Shown piece after piece: positions 26,646 to 38,216 of a stretch of 64,000 nucleotides of DNA. Numbering within the stretch: the first letter of the stretch is position 1; each line of letters starts with the position of its first letter. The notes under the pieces are model-generated. The model saw only the letters and a program-made list of their open reading frames with translations. It was not told the origin of the DNA and ran no database searches. This DNA comes from Pseudomonas fluorescens (GTDB lineage Bacteria > Pseudomonadota > Gammaproteobacteria > Pseudomonadales > Pseudomonadaceae): NCBI RefSeq assembly GCF_000967965.1, contig NZ_LACC01000012.1:186662-250661 (forward strand), written 5' to 3'. The translations under genes were made by a program, and so were the position numbers.

Positions 26646-27103
26646 CCCTGTACCTGGCTGATGAGCAGGCCATGAGCGACTTTGGCGCACGCATTGCCCG
26701 AATCACCCAAGGCCATGGCCTGATTTTCCTTGAGGGCAACCTGGGGATGGGCAAAACCACGTTGTCCCGAGGCATCATCCGCGGTCTGGGGCATGTCGGG
26801 GCAGTCAAAAGCCCGACCTTCACCCTGGTCGAGCCTTACGAGATCGGCGACATTCGCGCCTTCCATTTCGATTTGTACCGTCTGGTCGATCCGGAAGAGC
26901 TAGAGTTCCTCGGTATCCGCGACTACTTCGAAGACGATGCCCTGTGTCTGATCGAATGGCCCGATAAAGGTGCAGGCTTTTTGCCAAAGCCTGACCTGAC
27001 CATTACCATTAGCCCGCAAGACAGCGGGCGTTCGCTGAAAATTTTATCCCAGGGCTCGCGTGGCGAGGCCTGGTGTGCCGCTTTGGCATTGGAATCCAAA
27101 TAG
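26633..27103 (+). CDS. tsaE: tRNA t6A biosynthesis ATPase TsaE
   Basis: A 156-aa P-loop ATPase that works with TsaB/TsaD in threonylcarbamoyl transfer to A37 of ANN-decoding tRNAs. The Walker A sequence is GNLGMGKTT, followed by the family segment SPTFTLVEPY and the HFDLYRL motif. It starts at GTG 26633 inside the end of nnr, with GGAGGAGCAAGCACC immediately upstream. The stop codon abuts the amiB ATG. Translational coupling on both sides is likely. Confidence 0.94.
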   Translation: MSEVTLYLADEQAMSDFGARIARITQGHGLIFLEGNLGMGKTTLSRGIIRGLGHVGAVKSPTFTLVEPYEIGDIRAFHFDLYRLVDPEELEFLGIRDYFEDDALCLIEWPDKGAGFLPKPDLTITISPQDSGRSLKILSQGSRGEAWCAALALESK

Positions 27104-28534
27104 ATGATGGGGTTAGGTATGCGCTTTCGCGCGTTGGTGGCTGCCGTAGGGGTGTTGTTTTTGGCGGTGACCGTCGACGCTGTGGCCGATTCGAAGGTCA
27201 ACAGTGTTCGTCTGTGGCGGGCACCGGACAACACTCGACTGGTGTTTGACCTGACTGGCCCGGTGCAACACAGCGTCTTTACCCTGACGGCTCCGGATCG
27301 CCTGGTCATCGACATCAATGGCGCGACCCTCGGTGCGCCGCTCAACGTCAACACCTCGAACACCCCGATTACCGCCATGCGCTCGGCCCAACGCACACCG
27401 ACCGACCTGCGGGTGGTCATCGACCTGAAAAAGGCCGTGACGCCGAAAAGCTTCTCCCTGGCGCCGAACGCCCAGTACGGCAACCGGTTGGTGGTCGATC
27501 TGTTCGATAACGCCGCAGACGCCGCGCCTCCTCCAGCACCGACACCGTCGGTCGCCACGGTGCCCGCCGTGCCGGTCTCGCCTGTGGAACCGGCGATCAA
27601 GCTGCCGCCGGCTCCGGCCGGCAAACGCGACATCATTGTGGTAATCGACGCCGGTCACGGCGGCGAAGACCCGGGTGCCTCGGGCTCCCGCGGTCAACGG
27701 GAAAAAGACGTGGTACTGGCCATCGCCCGTGAACTGCAACGGCAGGTCAGCGGTATGAAAGGCTTCCGCGCCGAACTGACCCGTACCGGCGACTACTTCA
27801 TTCCGTTGCGCGGCCGTACTGAAATCGCCCGCAAGAAAGGCGCCGACCTGTTCGTCTCGATCCACGCCGACGCCGCACCCTCCGCTGCCGCGTTCGGTGC
27901 CTCGGTGTTTGCCCTGTCCGATCGCGGCGCGACTTCCGAGACCGCCCGCTGGCTGGCCGACAGCGAAAACCGTTCCGACTTGATCGGTGGTGCCGGCAAC
28001 GTCAGCCTCGATGACAAGGACCGCATGCTCGCTGGCGTATTGCTCGATTTGTCGATGACGGCATCCCTGACCTCCAGCCTGAATGTCGGCCAGAAAGTTT
28101 TGAGCAACATTGGCCGGGTGACACCGTTGCACAAGCAACGGGTTGAGCAAGCCGGGTTCATGGTGCTGAAGTCGCCGGATATTCCGTCGATCCTGGTGGA
28201 AACCGGGTTCATCTCCAACGCCAACGAAGCCTCGAAGCTTGCGGCGTCGAGCCACCAGCAGGCGCTGGCGCGTTCGATCAGCAGTGGCGTGCGCCAGTTC
28301 TTCCAGCAGAACCCGCCGCCGGGCACTTACATTGCCTGGCTGCGCGATTCCGGCAAGATTGTGCAGGGGCCGCGTGACCACCGCGTCAACCCGGGCGAGA
28401 CCCTGGCGATGATCGCCGTGCGCTATCAGGTATCGCCCGCGACCCTGCGCAGCGCCAACAACCTGTCGAGCGATGAACTCAAGATCGGTCAGCACCTGAC
28501 GATTCCGGGCACTGAACTGGCGGCCAAAGAATGA
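27104..28534 (+). CDS. amiB: N-acetylmuramoyl-L-alanine amidase AmiB
   Basis: 476 aa. A signal peptide (about 1-28) is followed by an AMIN peptidoglycan-targeting domain (about 28-130), a Pro-rich linker, an Amidase_3 zinc amidase (about 178-400) and one LysM repeat (about 426-470). The zinc and catalytic residues are in [28 protein letters not shown] and VETGFISN. It cleaves septal peptidoglycan during daughter-cell separation. In this family activity depends on EnvC/NlpD-type activators, which are not in the window. It starts directly at the tsaE stop and overlaps mutL by 4 bases. Confidence 0.95.
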   Translation: MMGLGMRFRALVAAVGVLFLAVTVDAVADSKVNSVRLWRAPDNTRLVFDLTGPVQHSVFTLTAPDRLVIDINGATLGAPLNVNTSNTPITAMRSAQRTPTDLRVVIDLKKAVTPKSFSLAPNAQYGNRLVVDLFDNAADAAPPPAPTPSVATVPAVPVSPVEPAIKLPPAPAGKRDIIVVIDAGHGGEDPGASGSRGQREKDVVLAIARELQRQVSGMKGFRAELTRTGDYFIPLRGRTEIARKKGADLFVSIHADAAPSAAAFGASVFALSDRGATSETARWLADSENRSDLIGGAGNVSLDDKDRMLAGVLLDLSMTASLTSSLNVGQKVLSNIGRVTPLHKQRVEQAGFMVLKSPDIPSILVETGFISNANEASKLAASSHQQALARSISSGVRQFFQQNPPPGTYIAWLRDSGKIVQGPRDHRVNPGETLAMIAVRYQVSPATLRSANNLSSDELKIGQHLTIPGTELAAKE

Positions 28535-30441
28535 ATCAGGTTGTGAACAGCGGCGCTCGAATCGAGCTGCTCAGCCCGCGACTGGCGAACCAGATTGCCG
28601 CGGGTGAGGTGGTCGAGCGCCCGGCTTCGGTGATCAAGGAGCTGCTGGAAAACAGCCTCGACTCCGGCGCCAAACGCATCGACGTCGATGTGGAGCAGGG
28701 CGGCGTCAAGCTGCTGCGGGTGCGCGACGATGGCAGCGGCATTTCCGCCGATGACCTGCCGCTGGCCCTGGCCCGTCACGCCACCAGCAAGATCCGTAAC
28801 CTGGAAGACCTCGAACAGGTCATGAGCCTGGGGTTTCGCGGCGAGGCCCTGGCATCGATCAGTTCCGTCGCGCGCCTGACCCTGACCTCCCGAACCCGCG
28901 ACGCCGATCAGGCCTGGCAGGTCGAGACCGAGGGTCGTGACATGGCGCCCCGTGTGCAGCCTGCGGCCCACCCGGTGGGCACTTCGGTTGAAGTGCGCGA
29001 CTTGTTTTTCAACACGCCGGCGCGGCGCAAGTTTCTCAAGACCGAAAAAACCGAATTCGATCACCTGCAAGAAGTGATCAGGCGCCTGGCCCTGGCGCGC
29101 TTCGATGTGGCGTTCCATCTGCGCCACAATGGCAAGACCATCCTCAGCCTGCACGAGGCCCATGATGATGCGGCCCGTGCCCGGCGCGTGGCGGCGATCT
29201 GCGGTCCGGGTTTCCTGGAGCAGGCACTGCCAATCGAAATCGAGCGCAACGGCCTGCATCTATGGGGCTGGGTCGGTTTGCCGACCTTCAACCGCAGCCA
29301 GGCGGATTTGCAGTATTTCTTCGTCAATGGCCGTGCCGTGCGCGACAAACTGGTGGCCCATGCAGTACGCCAGGCCTATCGCGACGTGCTGTTCAACGGC
29401 CGGCACCCGACCTTCGTGCTGTTTTTCGAAGTCGATCCGACCGGCGTCGACGTCAACGTGCACCCGACCAAGCACGAAGTGCGCTTCCGTGAAGGGCGCA
29501 TGGTCCACGATTTCCTCTACGGCACCTTGCACCGCGCCTTGGGCGATGTGCGCCCCGACGATCAACTGGCGGCACCGGTTGCCACGGCCATCGTCCGGCC
29601 TACCGGCCTCGAAGCCGGTGAATTTGGGCCCCAGGGAGAAATGCGCCTGGCCGCCAATGCGCTGCTGGAACAGCCCCAGGCTCAGCCGTCGTTCAATGCA
29701 CCGGCGGGTTCGGGAGCTGGCGCGGGTTATCAGTATCAATACACGCCGCGACCGCAGTCCGGTGTGCCTGTCGCCGAAGCACAGGCCGCCTATCGCGAGT
29801 TTTTTGCGCCGCTGCCCGAGGCCAATGCCGTCGCGCTGCCGGCCGGGCAGGACGACATCCCGCCGCTGGGTTATGCGCTGGCACAACTCAAGGGCATCTA
29901 CATTCTTTCGGAAAACGCCCAGGGCCTGGTGCTGGTGGACATGCATGCGGCCCACGAGCGGATCATGTACGAGCGTCTGAAGGTGGCGATGGCCAGTGAG
30001 GGCCTTAGCGGCCAGCCATTGCTGGTGCCGGAGTCCCTGGCCGTCAGTCAGCGTGAAGCCGATTGTGCCGAGGAGCACGTCGCCTGGTTCCAGCGCCTGG
30101 GCTTTGAGTTGCAACGCCTGGGCCCGGAAACCCTGGCGATCCGGCAGATCCCGGCACTGCTCAAGCAGGCCGAAGCCAACCGGCTGGTCGCCGACGTCCT
30201 GGCTGATCTGATGGAGTTCGGCACCAGCGACCGCATTCAGGCGCACTTGAACGAATTGCTCGGGACCATGGCCTGCCACGGCGCGGTTCGTGCGAATCGG
30301 CGCCTGGCTCTGCCGGAAATGAACGGTCTGCTGCGTGACATGGAAAACACCGAGCGCAGCGGTCAATGCAACCATGGCCGACCGACCTGGACCCAGCTGG
30401 GCCTGGACGATCTGGACAAACTGTTCCTGCGCGGTCGTTGA
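28531..30441 (+). CDS. mutL: DNA mismatch repair protein MutL (endonuclease-type)
   Basis: 636 aa. The N-terminal GHKL ATPase has [16 protein letters not shown] and FRGEAL. The C-terminal dimerisation domain carries DMHA(X)2E(X)4E at residues 470-481, the metal-binding endonuclease signature that E. coli MutL lacks. This fits an organism without MutH, in which MutL itself makes the nick. The middle linker (about 350-430) is Gln/Pro/Ala-rich. It overlaps amiB by 4 bases and shares a TGATG junction with miaA. Confidence 0.95.
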   Translation: MNQVVNSGARIELLSPRLANQIAAGEVVERPASVIKELLENSLDSGAKRIDVDVEQGGVKLLRVRDDGSGISADDLPLALARHATSKIRNLEDLEQVMSLGFRGEALASISSVARLTLTSRTRDADQAWQVETEGRDMAPRVQPAAHPVGTSVEVRDLFFNTPARRKFLKTEKTEFDHLQEVIRRLALARFDVAFHLRHNGKTILSLHEAHDDAARARRVAAICGPGFLEQALPIEIERNGLHLWGWVGLPTFNRSQADLQYFFVNGRAVRDKLVAHAVRQAYRDVLFNGRHPTFVLFFEVDPTGVDVNVHPTKHEVRFREGRMVHDFLYGTLHRALGDVRPDDQLAAPVATAIVRPTGLEAGEFGPQGEMRLAANALLEQPQAQPSFNAPAGSGAGAGYQYQYTPRPQSGVPVAEAQAAYREFFAPLPEANAVALPAGQDDIPPLGYALAQLKGIYILSENAQGLVLVDMHAAHERIMYERLKVAMASEGLSGQPLLVPESLAVSQREADCAEEHVAWFQRLGFELQRLGPETLAIRQIPALLKQAEANRLVADVLADLMEFGTSDRIQAHLNELLGTMACHGAVRANRRLALPEMNGLLRDMENTERSGQCNHGRPTWTQLGLDDLDKLFLRGR

Positions 30442-31412
30442 TGAGCCAGTTCCCACCTGCGATTTTCCTGATGGGCCCGACCGCCGCCGGCAAGACCGAC
30501 CTGGCTATCGAACTCACCAAGGTCCTGCCTTGCGAGTTGATCAGTGTCGATTCGGCGCTGGTCTACCGTGGCATGGACATCGGCACCGCCAAGCCTTCCA
30601 AAGAGCTGCTGGCGCAATACCCGCATCGCCTGATCGATATTCTCGACCCGGCCGAGAGCTATTCGGCCGCGGATTTCCGCCGTGACGCCCTGGAAGCCAT
30701 GGCCGATATCACCGCGCGCGGAAAAATTCCGCTGCTGGTGGGCGGCACCATGCTCTATTACAAGGCTTTGGTTGAAGGCCTGGCAGATATGCCGGCCGCC
30801 GATCCCGAGGTCCGCGCGCAAATCGAAGAAGAGGCTGCACGCCTTGGCTGGCAAGCCTTGCACGAACAATTGGCGGTGATCGATCCGGAGTCCGCGGCGC
30901 GAATACATCCGAACGATCCCCAGCGATTGAGTCGAGCACTGGAAGTTTATCGTGTCAGCGGTCAAAGCATGACCGCCCTACGATTGCAACAATCTGTGCA
31001 AAGTACTGAAGCAGCCGCTTCGGGACTGCAACAATTGCCCTATACTGTCGCGAACTTGGCCATTGCTCCGGCAAATCGCCAGGTACTGCATGAGCGAATT
31101 AAACAAAGATTCACTTTAATGTTGGAACAGGGATTCATTGACGAGGTCGTAGCCCTGCGTAATAGAGGTGACCTGCATGCCGGGTTGCCGTCTATACGTG
31201 CAGTAGGCTACCGCCAAGTCTGGGACTACCTGGATGGCAAGCTGACGTCAGCCGAGATGCAGGAGCGTGGAATCATTGCCACGCGCCAATTGGCGAAACG
31301 CCAGTTCACCTGGCTGCGCAGTTGGACTGATCTGCATTGGCTGGACAGTCTGGATTGCGACAATCTGCCGCGCGCCTTGAAATACCTTGGGACCATCTCC
31401 ATATTGAGCTGA
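30441..31412 (+). CDS. miaA: tRNA dimethylallyltransferase MiaA
   Basis: 323 aa. Transfers dimethylallyl to A37 of UNN-decoding tRNAs, the first step to ms2i6A. The P-loop is GPTAAGKTD and the catalytic [16 protein letters not shown] follows; [12 protein letters not shown] is the conserved tRNA-binding part. Its ATG overlaps the mutL stop (TGATG). hfq follows after 94 bases. Confidence 0.95.
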   Translation: MSQFPPAIFLMGPTAAGKTDLAIELTKVLPCELISVDSALVYRGMDIGTAKPSKELLAQYPHRLIDILDPAESYSAADFRRDALEAMADITARGKIPLLVGGTMLYYKALVEGLADMPAADPEVRAQIEEEAARLGWQALHEQLAVIDPESAARIHPNDPQRLSRALEVYRVSGQSMTALRLQQSVQSTEAAASGLQQLPYTVANLAIAPANRQVLHERIKQRFTLMLEQGFIDEVVALRNRGDLHAGLPSIRAVGYRQVWDYLDGKLTSAEMQERGIIATRQLAKRQFTWLRSWTDLHWLDSLDCDNLPRALKYLGTISILS

Positions 31413-31506
31413 GTCCTTGCAATTGCCGTCTATCCTTGGGGGTGTGGCGGCCAAAGCCATCTGATTACCTATTTTTTTATATTGAATCCTTAAAGGAGTG
31501 CGGCAC

Positions 31507-31767
31507 ATGTCAAAAGGGCATTCGCTACAAGACCCTTACTTGAATACTTTACGTAAAGAGAAAGTTGGGGTGTCCATCTACCTGGTCAACGGTATCAAGC
31601 TGCAAGGCACGATCGAGTCTTTCGACCAGTTCGTTATCCTGCTGAAAAACACCGTCAGCCAGATGGTCTACAAACACGCTATCTCTACAGTGGTGCCGGT
31701 TCGTCCAATTCGTCTGCCTAGCGCAACCGAATCCGAAGCAGGTGATGCTGAGCCAGGTAACGCCTGA
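31507..31767 (+). CDS. hfq: RNA chaperone Hfq
   Basis: An 86-aa Sm-like protein that pairs small RNAs with mRNAs. Sm1 ([27 protein letters not shown]) and Sm2 ([10 protein letters not shown]) are both intact. The C-terminal tail is short, as in Pseudomonas. The start at 31507 follows AAAGGAG. It precedes hflX by 12 bases. Confidence 0.97.
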   Translation: MSKGHSLQDPYLNTLRKEKVGVSIYLVNGIKLQGTIESFDQFVILLKNTVSQMVYKHAISTVVPVRPIRLPSATESEAGDAEPGNA

Positions 31768-31779
31768 TAGGAGTCTCCT

Positions 31780-33081
31780 TTGTTCTTTGAGCGCCACGGT
31801 GGTGGTGAGCGAGTAATCCTCGTTCACTTGGATGGACAGGACCCTGAGGCGCGCGAAGATCCGCAGGAGTTTCAGGAATTGGCTAATTCGGCGGGTGCCG
31901 AGACCGTCGCGTTTTTCAACGTGCCGCGTCATCGGCCAACCGCCAAGACCCTGATTGGCAGTGGCAAGGTCGAGGAACTGCGCGACCTGGTCAAAGCCGA
32001 ACAGGCCGATCTGGTGATTTTCAATCACATCCTCACACCCAGTCAGGAACGTAACCTCGAACGTGTTTTCGAGTGTCGCGTGATCGACCGTACCGGTCTG
32101 ATTCTCGATATTTTCGCCCAGCGCGCCCGTACCCATGAAGGCAAGCTCCAGGTCGAACTGGCCCAGCTTGACCACATGAGCACCCGGCTGGTTCGTGGTT
32201 GGACTCACCTTGAGCGCCAAGGTGGCGGTATCGGTATGCGTGGCCCGGGTGAAACCCAGCTGGAAACCGACCGCCGTTTGCTGCGGGTTCGCCTGCGGCA
32301 GATCAAGGGTCGGCTGGAGAAAGTGCGCAGCCAGCGAGAACAGTCGCGCCGTGGCCGATCGCGTGCGGATATTCCTACCGTGTCCCTGGTGGGGTACACC
32401 AACGCCGGTAAATCCACGCTCTTCAATAACGTGACGAAATCCGACGTCTACGCAGCTGACCAATTGTTCGCCACGCTGGACCCGACGCTGCGTCGTCTGG
32501 ATATAGACGATTTGGGGCCGATTGTCCTGGCGGACACTGTGGGTTTCATTCGCCACTTGCCCCACAAGCTGGTCGAAGCATTTCGGTCTACCCTCGAAGA
32601 GTCGAGCAACTCCGATCTGTTGTTGCACGTGATCGATGCGGCCGAACCAGATCGCATGTTGCAGATCGAGCAGGTAATGGTGGTGCTCGGCGAGATTGGT
32701 GCTCAGGACTTGCCGATCCTCGAGGTCTATAACAAACTCGATTTGCTTGAAGGCGTTGAGCCACAAATCCAGCGTGACGAAAACGGCAAGCCCCAACGAG
32801 TTTGGCTTTCGGCGCGTGATGGCAGTGGTCTGGAATTGCTTGAGCAAGCCATTGCCGAGTTACTGGGCAGTGAATTGTTTGTCGGTACCTTGCGCTTGCC
32901 GCAACGATTCGCTCGACTGCGTGCGCAGTTCTTCGAACTCGGTGCGGTGCAGAAAGAAGAGCACGACGAAGAAGGCATCAGTTTGCTGGCCGTTCGTTTG
33001 CCCCGGGTCGAGTTGAATCGACTGGTAAGCCGCGAGGGATTGCAGCCGATGGAATTCATCGAGCAACACACTTTGCAATAA
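31780..33081 (+). CDS. hflX: Ribosome-associated GTPase HflX
   Basis: 433 aa. The N-terminal HflX domain (GSGKVEEL, FNHILTPSQERNLE) and a coiled linker with GPGETQLETDRR lead to a G domain with GYTNAGKSTLFN, DTVGF and NKLD. It splits stalled ribosomes in other bacteria. The start is TTG 31780 with AGGAG upstream; no ATG fits the conserved FFERHGGGE beginning. It is probably transcribed with hfq. Confidence 0.94.
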   Translation: MFFERHGGGERVILVHLDGQDPEAREDPQEFQELANSAGAETVAFFNVPRHRPTAKTLIGSGKVEELRDLVKAEQADLVIFNHILTPSQERNLERVFECRVIDRTGLILDIFAQRARTHEGKLQVELAQLDHMSTRLVRGWTHLERQGGGIGMRGPGETQLETDRRLLRVRLRQIKGRLEKVRSQREQSRRGRSRADIPTVSLVGYTNAGKSTLFNNVTKSDVYAADQLFATLDPTLRRLDIDDLGPIVLADTVGFIRHLPHKLVEAFRSTLEESSNSDLLLHVIDAAEPDRMLQIEQVMVVLGEIGAQDLPILEVYNKLDLLEGVEPQIQRDENGKPQRVWLSARDGSGLELLEQAIAELLGSELFVGTLRLPQRFARLRAQFFELGAVQKEEHDEEGISLLAVRLPRVELNRLVSREGLQPMEFIEQHTLQ

Positions 33082-33177
33082 AAGCCTGGGAAAGCGGTTG
33101 TGCCGTGGTGACAGGCATTCTGTAGCATTGGTCGGCGCGCCGTGGGTGCGTCTTTGCTTTATCAGATGGAGAGCGCT

Positions 33178-34353
33178 ATGGCTTGGAATGAGCCGGGTGG
33201 CAACTCGAATAATCAGGATCCTTGGGGTGGCAAGCGTCGTAACAACGGCGACCGCAAGGGGCCACCGGATCTCGACGAGGCCTTCCGAAAGCTGCAGGAA
33301 AGCCTGAACGGTTTGTTCGGTGGCGGTAAGAAACGTGGTGGCGACGACGGCGGTGGTCCGGGCAAGAGTGGCGGCTTTGGCGGCCTGCTCGGCATCGGTC
33401 TGGTCGTGTTGGCCGCCGTTTGGCTGTACAGCGCGGTTTATGTCGTCGACGAGCAGGAGCAGGCCGTGGTGCTGCGCTTCGGCAAGTACTACGAAACCGT
33501 GGGTCCGGGCCTGAACATCTACTTCCCGCCGATCGACAAGAAGTACATGGAGAACGTCACGCGTGAGCGTGCCTACACCAAGCAGGGCCAGATGCTGACT
33601 GAAGACGAGAACATCGTCGAAGTGCCGTTGACCGTGCAGTACAAGATCAGCAACCTGCAGGACTTCGTGCTGAGCGTCGATCAGCCGGAAATCAGCCTGC
33701 AGCACGCGACCGACAGCGCCTTGCGCCATGTGGTGGGTTCCACCGCGATGGACCAGGTACTGACCGAAGGTCGTGAGTTGATGGCTAGCGAGATCAAGGA
33801 GCGTCTGCAACGCTTCATGGACACCTATCGCACCGGTATCACCGTTACCCAGGTCAACGTGCAGAGCGCAGCGGCACCGCGTGAAGTCCAGGAAGCCTTC
33901 GATGACGTGATCCGTGCCCGTGAAGACGAGCAGCGTTCGCGCAACCAGGCCGAAACCTATGCCAACGGCGTCGTGCCGGAAGCTCGTGGTCAGGCCCAGC
34001 GCATCCTTGAGGATGCCAATGGCTACCGTGACGAGACCGTCTCGCGCGCCAAGGGTGAGGCCGATCGCTTCACCAAGCTGGTCGCCGAGTACCGCAAGGC
34101 TCCTGAAGTCACCCGCCAGCGTCTGTACCTCGACACCATGCAGGAAGTCTTCAGCAACACCAGCAAGGTTCTCGTGACCGGCAACAAGAACGGCCAGAGC
34201 AACCTGCTGTACCTGCCGCTGGACAAGATGGTCGAAAGTGGTCGCAACACCGGCACTCCGGTGACCAGTGCGGCAGCCACCGGCAATGAAGCGAATGCGC
34301 GTGCGGCAGCAGATCTGCAGCAACAGCAAGCACGTACCAGGGAGAGTCGCTGA
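33178..34353 (+). CDS. hflK: FtsH regulator subunit HflK
   Basis: 391 aa. A Gly/Asn-rich cytoplasmic N-terminus (MAWNEPGGNSNNQDPWGG) precedes one membrane helix (about 70-90) and a periplasmic SPFH/band 7 domain. With HflC it forms a cage around the FtsH protease. I chose ATG 33178 because GGAG precedes it and the NNQDPWGG beginning is typical. Its stop overlaps the hflC start (TGATG). Confidence 0.95.
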   Translation: MAWNEPGGNSNNQDPWGGKRRNNGDRKGPPDLDEAFRKLQESLNGLFGGGKKRGGDDGGGPGKSGGFGGLLGIGLVVLAAVWLYSAVYVVDEQEQAVVLRFGKYYETVGPGLNIYFPPIDKKYMENVTRERAYTKQGQMLTEDENIVEVPLTVQYKISNLQDFVLSVDQPEISLQHATDSALRHVVGSTAMDQVLTEGRELMASEIKERLQRFMDTYRTGITVTQVNVQSAAAPREVQEAFDDVIRAREDEQRSRNQAETYANGVVPEARGQAQRILEDANGYRDETVSRAKGEADRFTKLVAEYRKAPEVTRQRLYLDTMQEVFSNTSKVLVTGNKNGQSNLLYLPLDKMVESGRNTGTPVTSAAATGNEANARAAADLQQQQARTRESR

Positions 34354-35222
34354 TGAGCAATAAATCGCTGATCGCCCTTATTGTCGGCGTCGTCGTGGCG
34401 ATCGCTGCCTGGAACTGCTTCTACATCGTGGCTCAGACCGAGCGTGCGGTGTTGCTGCAGTTCGGTCGCGTGGTCCAGACCGATGTTCAGCCAGGCCTGC
34501 ATGTGAAAGTGCCCTACGTTAACCAGGTGCGTAAATTCGACGCACGCCTGATGACGCTGGATGCACCGACACAACGCTTCCTTACGCTGGAAAAGAAAGC
34601 CGTGATGGTCGATGCCTACGCCAAGTGGCGCGTGAAGGACGCAGAGCGTTTCTACACCGCGACTTCCGGCCTCAAGCAGATCGCCGACGAGCGTCTGTCT
34701 CGTCGCTTGGAATCGGGCCTGCGTGACCAGTTCGGTAAGCGCACCCTGCACGAAGTGGTGTCGGGTGAACGTGATGCGCTGATGGCGGATATCACGGCTT
34801 CGCTGAACAAGATGGCCGAGAAAGAGCTGGGAATCGAAGTGGTCGATGTTCGGGTCAAGACCATCGACCTGCCGAAAGAAGTGAACCGCAGCGTGTTCGA
34901 ACGTATGAGCACCGAGCGTGAGCGTGAAGCTCGCGAGCACCGCGCCAAGGGTAACGAACTGGCCGAAGGCATCCGTGCCGACGCCGATCGTCAACGCCGC
35001 GTGCTGCTGGCTGAAGCCTATCGTGAATCCGAAGAGGTTCGCGGTGACGGTGATGCCCAGGCTGCTGCGATCTACTCCAAGGCCTACGGTCAGGATCAGG
35101 AGTTCTACGCGTTCTACCGTAGCCTGCGCGCCTACCGTGAAAGCTTCGCGAACAAATCCGACGTCATGGTCCTCGACCCAAGCAGCGACTTCTTCCACTA
35201 TCTGGAAAAAGCCAAGCCTTGA
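34353..35222 (+). CDS. hflC: FtsH regulator subunit HflC
   Basis: 289 aa. A single N-terminal membrane helix (LIALIVGVVVAIAAWNCFYIV) precedes an SPFH domain (RAVLLQFGRVV, FDARLMTLDAPTQRFLT) and a charged coiled segment. It is the partner of HflK. It is the last gene of the hfq-hflX-hflK-hflC group, and a strong terminator follows 87 bases later. Confidence 0.95.
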   Translation: MSNKSLIALIVGVVVAIAAWNCFYIVAQTERAVLLQFGRVVQTDVQPGLHVKVPYVNQVRKFDARLMTLDAPTQRFLTLEKKAVMVDAYAKWRVKDAERFYTATSGLKQIADERLSRRLESGLRDQFGKRTLHEVVSGERDALMADITASLNKMAEKELGIEVVDVRVKTIDLPKEVNRSVFERMSTEREREAREHRAKGNELAEGIRADADRQRRVLLAEAYRESEEVRGDGDAQAAAIYSKAYGQDQEFYAFYRSLRAYRESFANKSDVMVLDPSSDFFHYLEKAKP

Positions 35223-35308
35223 TACGGCGTTGACCTGAATTATCCCCCGCCGGGCGGCTAAAACCTCTGGCGGGGTGATCCTTTGGGAAAACGTGTGTAT
35301 GATGCGGC

Positions 35309-35333
35309 AGCCGGGAAATTCCCGGCTTTTTTG
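35309..35333 (+). terminator. Terminator of the hfq-hflC operon
   Basis: AGCCGGGAA / TTCCCGGCT stem followed by TTTTTTG. Confidence 0.88.
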
Positions 35334-35534
35334 CGTCTGCATGTTTGATTGCTGTTTTAAAGCAGATGCCGGGCCGATTGGCTCGACAGTTTTTCGAGGA
35401 AAGTGGTTGGCGAAGCCGGTAGAAGGGCTTTTCGCTCCGTCGCTCATGCGCGTGGTTTGTGCGCAAGCCGATCATTTTCTGCTTCACTCAAGGCTCGCCG
35501 ACAGGCTGGTCGCCCGGAGATAGGGGAAGGCGTA
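35334..35534. other. Gap between hflC terminator and hisZ
   Basis: No gene is supported here. In E. coli a small membrane protein gene (yjeT, DUF2065) lies between hflC and the next core gene; I translated this gap and found nothing resembling it. GGGGAAGG precedes the hisZ ATG. Confidence 0.6.
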
Positions 35535-36722
35535 ATGGCAACGGTAGACCGCTGGCTTCTGCCAGATGGCATCGAAGAAGTACTGCCACCGGAAGCTGCG
35601 CGTATTGAAATCGCGCGTCGTCAGGTGTTGGATCTGTTCCAGAGCTGGGGTTACGAGTTTGTCGTGACTCCCCATATCGAGTACCTGGAATCCCTGCTGA
35701 CCGGTGCGGGCCAGGACCTGGATCTGCGCACCTTCAAGGTCATCGACCCGCAATCGGGCCGTCAGATGGGTTTCCGTGCCGACATCACGCCGCAAGTGGC
35801 GCGCATCGATGCGCATACCCTGCGCCGTGAAGGCCCAAGCCGCCTGTGCTATGCCGGTAGTGTCCTGCACGCTCAGCCTCGTGCCTTGTCGTCCTCGCGC
35901 AGCCCGATTCAACTGGGTGCCGAGTTGTACGGCGACGGCAGCCCGAGTAGCGACGTCGAAGTCATCAGCCTGATGCTGGCCATGCTGCAACTGGCCGATG
36001 TGCCGGATGTGCACATGGACCTCGGTCATGTTGGCATCTATCGCGGCCTGGCCCGTGCCGCCGGGTTGTCCGGTGAAGTCGAGCAGCAGTTGTTCGATGC
36101 CTTGCAACGTAAGGCCATCGACGAGGTCATTACCTTGACCGAAGGCTTGCCTGCCGATCTGTCGGGCATGCTGCGGGCGTTGGTTGATCTGTGTGGCGAT
36201 CGTGAAGTGCTGGCTGCGGCCCGCGAGCGCTTGGCCAAGGCGCCGGCCCCTGTTCTGGCAGCGCTGGACGACTTGCTGGCGATTGCCGAGCGGCTGTCCG
36301 TGCGTTTCCCTGAGCTGCCGCTGTATTTCGACCTGGGCGAGCTGCGTGGTTACCACTACCACACCGGTGTGGTGTTCGCCGTGTTCGTGCCGGGCGTTGG
36401 CCAGTCCATTGCCCAGGGCGGTCGTTACGACGACATCGGCGCCGACTTCGGTCGCGCCCGTCCGGCGACCGGCTTTTCCACCGATTTGAAAACCCTGGTG
36501 ACCCTGGGGCGTGCTGAGATCGAGCTACCGTCTGGCGGTATCTGGATGCCTGACAGTACGGATGCGGCACTCTGGCAGCAGGTTTGCCAGTTGCGCAGCG
36601 AGGGTCAGCGTGTCGTTCAGGCCTTGCCTGGACAACCTTTGGCCGCCGCCCGTGAAGCGGACTGCGACCGGCAATTGATTCAGCAGAACGGGCTTTGGCA
36701 AGTTTCGCCACTGGCTTCTTGA
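35535..36722 (+). CDS. hisZ: ATP phosphoribosyltransferase regulatory subunit HisZ
   Basis: A 395-aa histidyl-tRNA synthetase paralogue without tRNA-charging function. It forms a hetero-octamer with short-form HisG for the first step of histidine synthesis. It has class II-like segments ([41 protein letters not shown]) but lacks the tRNA anticodon-binding domain. The ATG at 35535 follows GGGGAAGGCGTA. purA follows after 54 bases, a gene order common in Pseudomonas. Confidence 0.93.
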   Translation: MATVDRWLLPDGIEEVLPPEAARIEIARRQVLDLFQSWGYEFVVTPHIEYLESLLTGAGQDLDLRTFKVIDPQSGRQMGFRADITPQVARIDAHTLRREGPSRLCYAGSVLHAQPRALSSSRSPIQLGAELYGDGSPSSDVEVISLMLAMLQLADVPDVHMDLGHVGIYRGLARAAGLSGEVEQQLFDALQRKAIDEVITLTEGLPADLSGMLRALVDLCGDREVLAAARERLAKAPAPVLAALDDLLAIAERLSVRFPELPLYFDLGELRGYHYHTGVVFAVFVPGVGQSIAQGGRYDDIGADFGRARPATGFSTDLKTLVTLGRAEIELPSGGIWMPDSTDAALWQQVCQLRSEGQRVVQALPGQPLAAAREADCDRQLIQQNGLWQVSPLAS

Positions 36723-38066
<1,344 letters not shown>

Positions 38067-38085
38067 TAAGCCGTTGATGTAAAAC

Positions 38086-38113
38086 ACAAAGGCCCCTTAA
38101 TTGGGGCCTTTGT
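38086..38113 (+). terminator. Terminator after purA
   Basis: ACAAAGGCCCC TTAA TTGGGGCCTTTGT hairpin, 20 bases past the purA stop. Confidence 0.85.
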
Positions 38114-38216
38114 CGTTTATGCCTGTTGGACGGCATGACCTTTGCTGTGAACATAAAAAAAAGCATTGCTTCCGGCGTGCTATCAATTTAATGGCGCCAA
38201 AGCAGAGGGATTTCAG

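Noticed and set aside
38166..38216. Longer N-terminus for the chemoreceptor
   Set aside because: The extension lacks a ribosome-binding site; AGAGGGA precedes the ATG at 38217, which starts just before the first membrane helix.
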